Positions 51,601 to 58,593 of a DNA stretch of 64,000 nt are shown piece by piece (the first letter of the stretch is position 1; every line of letters starts with the position of its first letter). The DNA lies in NCBI RefSeq assembly GCF_000285275.1, contig NZ_CADO01000034.1, positions 54,086-118,085 of the forward strand, given 5' to 3'. The stretch is from Acetobacter pasteurianus subsp. pasteurianus LMG 1262 = NBRC 106471 (GTDB lineage Bacteria > Pseudomonadota > Alphaproteobacteria > Acetobacterales > Acetobacteraceae). Below the pieces are notes generated by a model that was given only the letters and a program-made list of their open reading frames with translations, was not told the DNA's origin and ran no database searches. The translations under genes and the position numbers were made by a program.

Positions 51601-53044
51601 AGAACGCTGCGGGTTTGATGTGCTGCTGCCAACCGGCCTTTCCCCCTTTACCCGGCATGTGCTGGAAATCCGGCGAGAGAGCGATGGCGCATTGCTGGGG
51701 GCCCCGCATGTGCTGGAAGCGGTAGATGCGTTTGACCCCACAATGCAGCAGGCTATTGCGCAGGCGGTAACCGCCGCAACGGGAGAGGCCGAACAGGCGC
51801 AGGTGCTCTCCTTCCTGCTGGGGCAGGTAGAAAAACTAACGCAGGCCCACGCACGCGCACAAAGCGGGCAGGATATGCGCAATCTGGCCGCTGCCCGTGC
51901 CCGCCGTGGGCAGGGCATGGCCCCATTGCCTGTGCGCAAACGTGCATTGGTGGTGGATACATTGCGGCCCGATACCGGGCGGGATGCGGGCTCTCATGCC
52001 GTGCTGTCCCATATGCGGGCACTTGTGGCCCTGGGGTATGATGTCAGCCTTGTTGCGGCAGATCAGATGGATGGCGCAGCCACGCTGGAAGCCCTGCCTG
52101 ATGTTACGGTGTGCACGCTGCCATTCTATTCATCGGTAGAAGATGTGCTGCGCCGTCAGGCTGGTAGTTTTGATGTGGTGTATCTGCACCGTATGGATAC
52201 CGCCACGCGTTATGCGGCGCTGGCACGGCGGCACCAGCCCAAGGCGCGGGTGCTATATGCGCTGGCCGATCTGCACTGGCTGCGTCTGCTCCGGCAGGCG
52301 CAGGCACAGGGGCGGCCAGAGCTTATGGCGCGTGCCCGTAAGGTAAAACAGGCGGAATACAGCGCCATGCTGCTGGCCGATGCGGTGATTACCCATTCCA
52401 CCGCCGAGGCCGAACTGCTGCGGCGTGAACTGCCGCAGGTGCGGGTGCAGGTAACACCGTGGGATGTGCCGGTGCGTGCGCGTGTGCCGGGGTTTGCGCG
52501 GCGAGATGGTATGGTGTTCGTGGGCAATTATGCACATGCCCCTAATGCTGATGCCGCGCGCTGGCTGGTGCAGGACATCATGCCCCGCGTATGGGCCACC
52601 AACCCGGATATTCGGTGCCTTCTGGCCGGTGCCAGCATGCCCGCCCAACTGCGTGCCCTTGCGCGTGATGGTGTGGAAGTTCTGGGCCATGTGCAGGATT
52701 TGCAGGCCCTGTTTGATAGCGTGCGCCTAAGCGTTGCACCGCTGCGTTTTGGCGCGGGTGTTAAGGGCAAGGTGCTGGATAGCTTTGCTGCCGGTGTGCC
52801 CTGCGTGCTTTCCCCTGCCGCGGCAGAAGGGTTGGATCTGCCGCAGGATCTGGCCGCTTTTGTGGGGCAGGATGCAGATGCATTGGCAGCAGCCATTGTG
52901 CGGCTGCACCAGCAGGCCAGCGTGAACAGCAAGGCCAGCCGGGCCGGGCGGGTGTTCATGCGGGCTGGCTTTACGGCCCAGCAGGTGCAGCAGGCTCTGG
53001 CTGCCGCCATTGGTGCGCCCGTGGCCGCACGGCAGGCCGGATAA
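48602..53044 (+). CDS. AIDA-like repeat + Hint + glycosyltransferase fusion protein
   Basis: A 1480-residue protein with four parts. Residues 1-635: Gly/Thr/Ser-rich solenoid repeats (GGxxxxxTVxxGGxxxV type), as in AIDA-I-like adhesins. Residues 643-790: Hint domain starting at Cys643 (TPCYCRGT, then GEVPVEHLQIGDLVRT, and the SPLHAMY histidine). Residues about 835-1050: two copies of a carbohydrate-associated domain (GYIDTITRTRLTGWA and GYVDCATRERVAGWA). Residues about 1112-1470: a GT4-like glycosyltransferase (KRALVVDTLRPDTGRDAGS, GMVFVGNYAHAPNADAARWL, APLRFGAGVKGKVLDSFAAGVP). Cleavage at Cys643 would free the solenoid; the remaining part could glycosylate it, as AAH/TibC do for AIDA/TibA. 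That is inference. Confidence 0.85.
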   Translation: MAESTLTVSSGQTLSGHTINVNEIVKVAKGGTVVNTVLDPTNTNEQSDDVETAELDVHGSALNTQINDGDVEVYKGGVLSGATVGNDGQLTVDLGGSATDVQVESAGIVTVGYDEGGTFKTSAVLSGGTISAGGNIFAEAGSIVTSVNVLAGGYIQASDTGGTLSGNTIQSGAMEYVDSSGSATHETIQSGGFFFAESGANVSDVTGALPGYAVTTDNDVVLQTHIAADGMPFSGVDLSALPAELDQSVEVYVTSGAEIDSLKLGSLNTDDNFTDVELEGTLSGVSLATASSGLYIHTITTITASENAVVEGNINGGELSTSSGAQSTLLVSMGSGTTLENATVSGGASIYGDEQVVSNLWVNSDASIVGSATVTSGGSVSVVGGTANGLTFTAGSQEELLGAGGTLSGQIFQDGSELNAQNSDIYHVSGSTTSVQSAPANIVGNTFASHTTATLSGEDTKFANNTVNGGSVTVLGSSQTLTSNTYTSGASIALEGAVTQTADTLGSGVTENVMNASDTLQNITLQNGASLLIDHGSASQVTTQSNVSVYVGADASLSNTTIASGATLQFNENSNLQNDILQDGAILTPQFDGGMSISGSTFTFTNSDTGQVETLQIEGGSGDYTLVTLDDQGIYEIEDGTPCYCRGTLIETDRGEVPVEHLQIGDLVRTLEHGFRPIRWIGRRAYSGQFAAGNPDVLPVIFRRGSLAQGLPRQDLSVSPLHAMYLDNVLVPAVALVNGTSIMQAEAMDEVAYFHIELESHDVIFANGAWSETFVDDESRGMFHNAAEYAALYPSAQKQPAQYCAPRVEEGPRLEAIRKRLNARAGTRPRAQGPLEGYIDTITRTRLTGWASNPENGAPVRLRVLDCGVVLGEVVANQPRADMADAVGFVFEVPGGLSVHERHVLEVQRVDDHTALGNSPWMLDLAPAKPVQAVLARTPATPLLGYVDCATRERVAGWAHSPATPDEPVALQILDNGQLVVSIVANGLRPDVRRAGGCATERCGFDVLLPTGLSPFTRHVLEIRRESDGALLGAPHVLEAVDAFDPTMQQAIAQAVTAATGEAEQAQVLSFLLGQVEKLTQAHARAQSGQDMRNLAAARARRGQGMAPLPVRKRALVVDTLRPDTGRDAGSHAVLSHMRALVALGYDVSLVAADQMDGAATLEALPDVTVCTLPFYSSVEDVLRRQAGSFDVVYLHRMDTATRYAALARRHQPKARVLYALADLHWLRLLRQAQAQGRPELMARARKVKQAEYSAMLLADAVITHSTAEAELLRRELPQVRVQVTPWDVPVRARVPGFARRDGMVFVGNYAHAPNADAARWLVQDIMPRVWATNPDIRCLLAGASMPAQLRALARDGVEVLGHVQDLQALFDSVRLSVAPLRFGAGVKGKVLDSFAAGVPCVLSPAAAEGLDLPQDLAAFVGQDADALAAAIVRLHQQASVNSKASRAGRVFMRAGFTAQQVQQALAAAIGAPVAARQAG

Positions 53045-53089
53045 GCCACAAGAGCATACAGCCCTGAACACAGCGTAAAATCAGGCACA

Positions 53090-53131
53090 AAAAAAGCTGC
53101 GGCCCGCAAAAGGGAACGCAGCTTTTTTTTA
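53090..53131. terminator. Bidirectional terminator after the fusion gene
   Basis: Stem GCTGCG/CGCAGC (extended by A/T flanks) with T run 53123-53131 on the plus strand and an A run before it, between the fusion gene and the convergent VOC gene. Confidence 0.82.
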
Positions 53132-53187
53132 TTTAAGCCCCGGCGGAAAAGAGTGTTCTGCCAAGGTTAAACGCAACCTGTTAGGGC

Positions 53188-53571
53188 TTAGGCCGGAACC
53201 TTGCAGCCAATGCACAGCTTGTTGCCGTCCGGGTCCCGCAGGTAGGCCAGATATAGTGGGCCTACGCCGGTCTGGCGCACGCCGGGTGGGTTTTCAATGG
53301 CCTGTCCGCCATTGGCAACACCAGCCTTGTGCCATGCATCGGCCATGGCGGGGGAGGCAGCTTCCAGCCCGATGGTGCCACCGTTGGCCGGGGTGGCGGG
53401 TTTGCCATCCAGCGGCTTGGTGACCACAAAGCGCTGGCCCTGCTTGGCATAAACCAGACGGCCATTGGGGTGAATTTCCGAAGGGGGAATATCCATGGCT
53501 TCAAAAATGGCATCGTAGAATTTTTTGGAGCGGGCAATATCGTTACTGCCCACGACAATATGCGTAAACAT
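53188..53571 (-). CDS. VOC (glyoxalase/dioxygenase-fold) protein
   Basis: A 127-residue single-domain VOC protein. Signature segments: FTHIVVGSNDIARSKKFYDAIF, GTIGLEAAS, AGVANGGQAIENPPGVRQT, and LAYLRDPDGNKL near the end. VOC proteins bind a metal with His/Glu residues and act as glyoxalases, dioxygenases or resistance proteins; the exact activity is not clear. A GGAG motif precedes the start. Confidence 0.88.
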   Translation of the reverse strand: MFTHIVVGSNDIARSKKFYDAIFEAMDIPPSEIHPNGRLVYAKQGQRFVVTKPLDGKPATPANGGTIGLEAASPAMADAWHKAGVANGGQAIENPPGVRQTGVGPLYLAYLRDPDGNKLCIGCKVPA

Positions 53572-53640
53572 CAGATGTAAATCTCCGTCTGTTTTGACGG
53601 AAGCGAGCTTACGCCGCCATAGTAAGAAGGAGAAGGGCCG

Positions 53641-54465
53641 CTAGCTTATGCCCGCAATGCGCGCAAACTTGCGCTGGCGGCTGAAGAACAGTTTTTCTGC
53701 AATCCAGAACACAGCGCTCTGCCATTTGCCATGCGGGTTAACGCCAATGGTCTTGAACACCATGTTGGCCACGCGCCGCAGGTGCTGGGGCTGATAGTTC
53801 TTCATGGCGCGGGACATATACGCCGCAATGCAGCGCGTGTGGTCATACGGTATGTTTGCGGGGTCGTTCGTGGTGTAGTAGGCGGATGCCAGCTCGTCAT
53901 CCTCGCTTTCCGTTACGCGGCCCAGGGCAATGCGTGCGCGTTGCAGCGTGCCAATGTTTTCGCGCTTCAGGTAGCGGTTCATGTGGTCATAAAACAGTTT
54001 GAAGTGGCGGAACTCATCCGCCGCAATCTGCTTGCACAGGGCCTTGAGCACAGGTTCTTCCGTGGCATCGGCCAGTGCGGAATAAAAGGAGGACGTGCCT
54101 GTTTCCACCATACATCGGGCAATCAGTTCCCCCGTGCGGGAACCACGGACAGATTGCTCCACTTCCAGCGGAATCTGGTAAAAGTCCCGGTAACGCTGGA
54201 AGGCGGCATGATAATCCCACGTGGGGTCTGCCAGCATGGCCCAGCGGCCCAGCGCATCACCGTGCTGTACTTCTTCTATGGCCCAGTGGTCTGCGGCTTC
54301 TCTAAAGTCCGGGTCATCACGGAATACGTTGTTCAGGTAAAGCGCGTAATCCACGCTGTTGCGTTCCACCACCGAGGCCGCCTTGATGGCAGGCACCAGT
54401 TGCGGATCTACTTTAGAGGGATCAAACTGATCCCAAGGCAGTTGGTCGATCTGCCAGTGTTTCAT
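53641..54465 (-). CDS. Ferritin-like di-iron protein
   Basis: A 274-residue, all-helical protein. Ferritin-like iron ligands are suggested by AIEEVQHGDALGRW (Glu-x-x-His) and ADEFRHFKLFYDHM (Glu-x-x-His) with further acidic residues in the intervening helices (ARCMVETGTSSFY). This group includes rubrerythrin-like and desaturase-like proteins of unknown substrate. Likely cytoplasmic, may handle oxidative stress or hydroxylate a lipid. It is in the minus-strand group with the thioesterase gene upstream, separated by about 230 bases. Confidence 0.82.
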   Translation of the reverse strand: MKHWQIDQLPWDQFDPSKVDPQLVPAIKAASVVERNSVDYALYLNNVFRDDPDFREAADHWAIEEVQHGDALGRWAMLADPTWDYHAAFQRYRDFYQIPLEVEQSVRGSRTGELIARCMVETGTSSFYSALADATEEPVLKALCKQIAADEFRHFKLFYDHMNRYLKRENIGTLQRARIALGRVTESEDDELASAYYTTNDPANIPYDHTRCIAAYMSRAMKNYQPQHLRRVANMVFKTIGVNPHGKWQSAVFWIAEKLFFSRQRKFARIAGIS

Positions 54466-54559
54466 AAGCCCGGGCCTCCCTTTCCTGCCTTTTTTACGCG
54501 TATGCGTGGTTTATATGCCGTGCAGGCCGGGTTTGCGCCAGAGCCAAGGCATGAAAAAA

Positions 54560-54650
54560 CCTGATGGCCGGATTTCTAGACCATCCGGCCTTGGCGTGAA
54601 AAGCTGAAAAAACCCAAACAAGCCAGATAACACCCAAGGTGTGCTCTGGC
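54560..54650 (-). terminator. Tandem hairpins after the thioesterase gene
   Basis: GGCCGGAT/ATCCGGCC (54566-54590), followed on the minus strand by ATCAGGTTTTTTC, plus a second hairpin (GCCAGA...TCTGGC with inner ACACC/GGTGT, near 54617-54646). Both lie beyond the stop of the thioesterase gene. Confidence 0.6.
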
Positions 54651-54697
54651 TGCCGGGGCATAACGCGGCAGGGGCTTATAAAGCTGCCGCGTGGTGT

Positions 54698-55138
54698 TTA
54701 GCGTGCTGTGGGGGGCACAATTTCTGGCAGTTCATCCCCCGGCTGTGCGGGCGGCAACTGGCGGGGGCGGCGGTTTTCATCCAGCGCCACAAAAATAAAT
54801 TCACCTTCCGTTACCTTGGATGTCAGATGCGTGTGGCGGGCGCGGCGCCATGTTTCAACATGAATGGTAAGCGACGTGCGGCCCGCGCGAATAATGCGGG
54901 TGTAAATGCTCACCTCATCCCCCACTACCACGGGTTCCATAAAAACAAGGCTGTTAATGGCAATGGTGGCACACCGCCCGTTGGCCCGAAAAGCCGCCGT
55001 GGTGCCGGCTGCAAGATCCATCTGAGAAACAATCCACCCGCCAAACACGTCCCCCGCCGGGTTGGTATCTGTGGGCATGGCCACCACGCGGATGGTGGGG
55101 ATATCTGTGGGGATTTGCGAATTCTCTGAACGGGGCAT
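54698..55138 (-). CDS. Acyl-CoA thioesterase (YciA-type hotdog)
   Basis: A 146-residue hotdog protein. The YciA pattern is clear: MPTDTNPAGDVFGGWIVSQMDLAAG (catalytic Asp and the GDVFGGW loop), FMEPVVVGDEVSIYTRIIRAGRTSLTIHVETWRR, and TEGEFIFVALDENRRPRQLP. It hydrolyses acyl-CoA thioesters in the cytoplasm. The start at 55138 has a fair upstream region; the next 318 bases up to 55456 hold the promoter of the Hint gene and no gene. Confidence 0.9.
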   Translation of the reverse strand: MPRSENSQIPTDIPTIRVVAMPTDTNPAGDVFGGWIVSQMDLAAGTTAAFRANGRCATIAINSLVFMEPVVVGDEVSIYTRIIRAGRTSLTIHVETWRRARHTHLTSKVTEGEFIFVALDENRRPRQLPPAQPGDELPEIVPPTAR

Positions 55139-55456
55139 GCAGTACTGTTCCTTCTGGCAGGAGCCTTATGTTCTGACTTGCAGGGAAGAAGCCGCCCTGC
55201 ACGAAAGCATTGCCCGTAGGATAGCCCGTAAACATGGCGGGATGCAGCTTCAGTTTTTCGTGATCAAACCTGCCTTGAGCGTAGAGCGGGTGGCGGTGCG
55301 CTTACGTATGTGTAGCATTTTCATAACATCTACGTAAATTTTTTTAAAACGTTTACTATTTATAAATAAAATCAAAATAAAAATGAAGTCACCGCCCGTT
55401 AATACTTAATAAATAGTTAACGGGGTTGTCTTTATCCAATAAGGATTCCACGTGTC
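55139..55456. promoter_or_regulatory. Divergent promoter region of thioesterase and Hint genes
   Basis: About 318 bases. The section 55320-55420 is strongly A/T-rich (for example a TTTTTTTAAAACG run), giving candidate -10 elements, and a AAGGAT motif precedes the Hint start. No coding sequence supported. Confidence 0.4.
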
Positions 55457-57151
55457 ATGGCCATCAATCTCCTGTTTGATAGGGTAATAGATTACTCGGT
55501 TGAGGATCTGCTCAACCTTAACGTAACCGGCAACATTCTGATCACGCGGGATATCAACACCCCGGCGGGAGACCCCGTGGTGGTGAACCTGAGCAACCTG
55601 GCCGATGTGCAGGCGCTCAGCAGCATTGTGGTGGAAAATGGTGCCACAGTTGTAGCCGGTGGTGGCTTGGCCTCTGTTGGGGCCATTAAGAACATTACGG
55701 TAGATGGTGGCACGCTGGAATTGGGGGGGAATATTATTTCTGCCAACGTGCTCAGCTCCATCAATGTTGGGCCAGAAGGCGGCAACATCAAGGTGGATAG
55801 CTCTGGCGTGGGCGTGGGTGTGCTTTCCAACGTGGTGACGTTTGTTGATTCAAACGGCAACTCAACCAGCACCATCCCCAAAAACTTTACGGTAGATTTT
55901 CCCGATTCCCAAAGCGTGTGGGGATATTATGATCCGATAACCAACACCACCACGGTGGGGTTGGATCTGAATATTGCTAACGTCATTGACGTGTCGCTTG
56001 GCCCAAGCATCAAGGTCTCTGGCAACCCGTTCGGGCTGACATGGTATATTCCCAAGGAATGGACAAACACTTCTAACCCCGATAGCGGCCATGGTATTCT
56101 CATCTGCTATCTGGCTGGCAGCATGATCCGCACTCCCAAGGGGGATGTAGCGGTGGAAGACCTGCGCGTGGGTGATACCGTGCAGGCCTATAAAAACGGT
56201 GCGGCAGAACCCACAGAAATTGTATGGGCAGGCCACGCACAGGCAACAGTCAACTCCAGCTTGCCGGATGATGAGGCCGGATACCCTGTGTGCATTGTAA
56301 AGGATGCCATTGCAGATGGCGTGCCCTACAAGGATATGCTGGTAACGCCTGAACACTGCCTGTATTTTGATGGCCGCTTTGTGCCAGTGCGTATGTTGGT
56401 AAATGGCAGCAGCATTTTTTATGATCGCACCTTTACATCCTACACCTATTACCATGTAGAAACGCCCGAACATGCCGTTATCATGGCCGATGGCATGTTG
56501 AGCGAAAGCTATTTGGATACGGGCAACCGTGCCAGTTTCCGTAGCACTGGCGTGGTGGTGGCCAGCATTGGTGGCAAGGTGCGCGATTGGTCTGTAGATG
56601 CCGCAGCCCCTTTGTGCACGCAAAAAGAGTTTGTGCAGCCTTTGTTTGAAAAAATTGCAAACAGGCACACGGCAAAAGGGCACACACCTGCACAGCTTGC
56701 GCAGCGTGAGTTGCTGACAAACCCCGATATCTGCCTGCACACCAACACGGGCAAGCGTATCCGGGCCATAAAAATGCAGGATGGGCATTACACCTTTATG
56801 CTGCCAGCCAATGTGCAAAACGTGCAGATTGTCTCCCGCACCAGCCGCCCGTGTGATGTGGAAGGCCCGTTTGTAGATGATCGCCGCCAGTTGGGTGTGG
56901 CTGTGGGGCAGATAACCCTGCGAGATGTCCGAAATGTGCAGGAAATTTCAACCCATTTGCAAAATGAAGCACTTCCCGGCTGGTACGCGCTGGAACAGAA
57001 CGGCACAGCCCGCTGGACCAATGGCAACGCCACGCTGGATCTGAACGCACGCCCAACATCTGGCATACGGATGCTAAGCGTGCAGGTGCTTGCGGCAGGC
57101 CCTTATCTGGCATCAAACACGCCAGAAGAACAGCTTGCCAAAAGTGCCTGA
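55457..57151 (+). CDS. Hint-domain protein with beta-solenoid-like N-terminus
   Basis: A 564-residue protein. Residues 1-210 are Ile/Val/Gly/Asn-rich with short repeats (VVENGATVVAGGGLASVG, TVDGGTLELGGNIISA), a solenoid-like passenger. The Hint domain starts at Cys217 (CYLAGSMIRTPKGDVAVEDLRVGDTV), has PDDEAGYPVCIV, the TPEHCLYF histidine and NGSSIFYDRT. The C-terminal block has SRTSRPCDVEGPFVDDRRQLGVAVGQITL, RWTNGNATLDL and the AGPYL end. It is the best preserved relative of the decayed fragment at 10631. An AAGGAT motif and AT-rich promoter precede it. Confidence 0.88.
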   Translation: MAINLLFDRVIDYSVEDLLNLNVTGNILITRDINTPAGDPVVVNLSNLADVQALSSIVVENGATVVAGGGLASVGAIKNITVDGGTLELGGNIISANVLSSINVGPEGGNIKVDSSGVGVGVLSNVVTFVDSNGNSTSTIPKNFTVDFPDSQSVWGYYDPITNTTTVGLDLNIANVIDVSLGPSIKVSGNPFGLTWYIPKEWTNTSNPDSGHGILICYLAGSMIRTPKGDVAVEDLRVGDTVQAYKNGAAEPTEIVWAGHAQATVNSSLPDDEAGYPVCIVKDAIADGVPYKDMLVTPEHCLYFDGRFVPVRMLVNGSSIFYDRTFTSYTYYHVETPEHAVIMADGMLSESYLDTGNRASFRSTGVVVASIGGKVRDWSVDAAAPLCTQKEFVQPLFEKIANRHTAKGHTPAQLAQRELLTNPDICLHTNTGKRIRAIKMQDGHYTFMLPANVQNVQIVSRTSRPCDVEGPFVDDRRQLGVAVGQITLRDVRNVQEISTHLQNEALPGWYALEQNGTARWTNGNATLDLNARPTSGIRMLSVQVLAAGPYLASNTPEEQLAKSA

Positions 57152-57202
57152 AGCCAAGGTGTAAAAGCAGGGTGGTTTGAAAAAAAACCTGCTTTGCACA
57201 TG

Positions 57203-57253
57203 AAAAAAACGGGGCATCGGCTGCCAGAGTGCAAGCCGGTGCCCCATTTTTTT
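57203..57253. terminator. Terminator between convergent genes
   Basis: Stem GGGGCA-TCGGC paired with GCCG-GTGCCCC (57211-57245), with A run on the left and T run on the right, between the Hint gene and the TonB-like gene. Confidence 0.82.
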
Positions 57254-57263
57254 GTGGGCCGCG

Positions 57264-58415
57264 TTAGTTGCGGATGAGCATGTAGTTCACCGTCACATCA
57301 AAGTTGATGAACTTGTCTTTCATATCCGGCGGCACGGGCGGCAGTTGCGCACCGTGGAACATGCCTATTGTTGCGGAATCCAGATCGGAAGAGCCAGACC
57401 CACTGGTAAGGAACACTTTGAACACATGCCCCGTGCGGTCCAGAATAACATGCACAGAGGAGGGGCCTTCATCCCCCCGTTCTGCTGCTTCTGGCGGATA
57501 GTACAGGTGGCGCTGGATCCATTCATCAATTTCTGCCGCGTAATCACTGCTCACACCATGCACTGTGGTGCGGGATGCGTAGTGGGCGTTCAGCTCACCA
57601 TTTTCCACCATCGGGCCAATGGAAAGGTCAATCGGGGCGCTGGAACCACCGGGGCGGCCACGCTGCTTGCGGCGCGGGGCTGGGGCCTCGTTAAAGGACA
57701 TATCCATGGGGTGATCCAGCGGAGATGGTTTGTGGTGGCTGGGCCGGGGCGTGGGTTTGGCGTGCGGCGTGGGGCGCGCAGGCTGCGGCGCTTTGGGCTT
57801 GTGGCCCGTAACCGGGTGCGATGGCTTGGTTTCTGTCTTGTTTTCCACCGGCTTGGGCAGCCCATCATCAGATGGCGGCAGAATGGGGGCGGAGGGCGCC
57901 TCCTCTGCCGGGGGTGTGGGCGTGGGTTCGGCATCTGCCGGGGTTGGGGGTTCATCACTGGTCTGGGCGGCGTGCTTGGCCTCGTTCCCGCCCCCGGCAT
58001 CGGGGGATTGCGCGCCCACCATGCCGCTGGAGGCCTGCGGTTGAGAGAACACCATTTCCACCCCGGCGGCCTGCTGCGCGGCATCGGGGGAGCCTTGGGG
58101 CTTATGGTGCGTGGCCTGATACAGCAGGGCAGCCAGTAGCAGTACATGCGCTAGAAAAGAGGCCGTAAGCACAGGGCCCAGTGTGGGGTCTGCGTATATT
58201 TCCTTGCGGATAAGCGGGGTGGACGTGCCCCGAACATTCACGCCCCGCGTGCGCGGTACAGGTGCTGCGGGAAAAAGGCGTGCGCGCACATCTTCCGTAT
58301 CGGGTTGGGATGTGCGGGAGCTGGCGGTGTTTTCCGCAGCACTGGTGCCGCTATCAGGCAGCAGCCGGGGTTCCTGTCTGGCAGGATGGCGGGAAGAACT
58401 GAACCTGTCGATCAT
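57264..58415 (-). CDS. TonB-like protein
   Basis: About 383 residues from ATG 58415 (MIDRFS); an in-frame ATG at 58469 is possible. One membrane helix (about residues 85-110) follows a charged 80-residue N-terminus. A long Pro/Glu/Lys-rich linker (PTPADAEPTPTPPAEEA, HKPKAPQPARPTPHAKPTP) spans the periplasm, and the C-terminal 100 residues look like a TonB domain (YYPPEAAERGDEGPSSVHVILDRTGHVFKVFLTSGSG). It would energise outer-membrane receptors. ExbB/ExbD genes are not adjacent; two TonB receptors are in this window. Confidence 0.78.
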   Translation of the reverse strand: MIDRFSSSRHPARQEPRLLPDSGTSAAENTASSRTSQPDTEDVRARLFPAAPVPRTRGVNVRGTSTPLIRKEIYADPTLGPVLTASFLAHVLLLAALLYQATHHKPQGSPDAAQQAAGVEMVFSQPQASSGMVGAQSPDAGGGNEAKHAAQTSDEPPTPADAEPTPTPPAEEAPSAPILPPSDDGLPKPVENKTETKPSHPVTGHKPKAPQPARPTPHAKPTPRPSHHKPSPLDHPMDMSFNEAPAPRRKQRGRPGGSSAPIDLSIGPMVENGELNAHYASRTTVHGVSSDYAAEIDEWIQRHLYYPPEAAERGDEGPSSVHVILDRTGHVFKVFLTSGSGSSDLDSATIGMFHGAQLPPVPPDMKDKFINFDVTVNYMLIRN

Positions 58416-58593
58416 GACCCGCCCGTTATTCTCCACCTGTTCCGCAGGGTTTACGCATACCGGCCCCATGCCAGTGTGGTGCGTATTGTGTCATGGCTGC
58501 TGCTGTGGTGCCAGAGAGAAGTTTGCAAGAAGTTTGCCACACCGCAGGCCATGCCGGAGCACGGGCCATGCGGTGTGGGGTTGGTGTGAGGCG

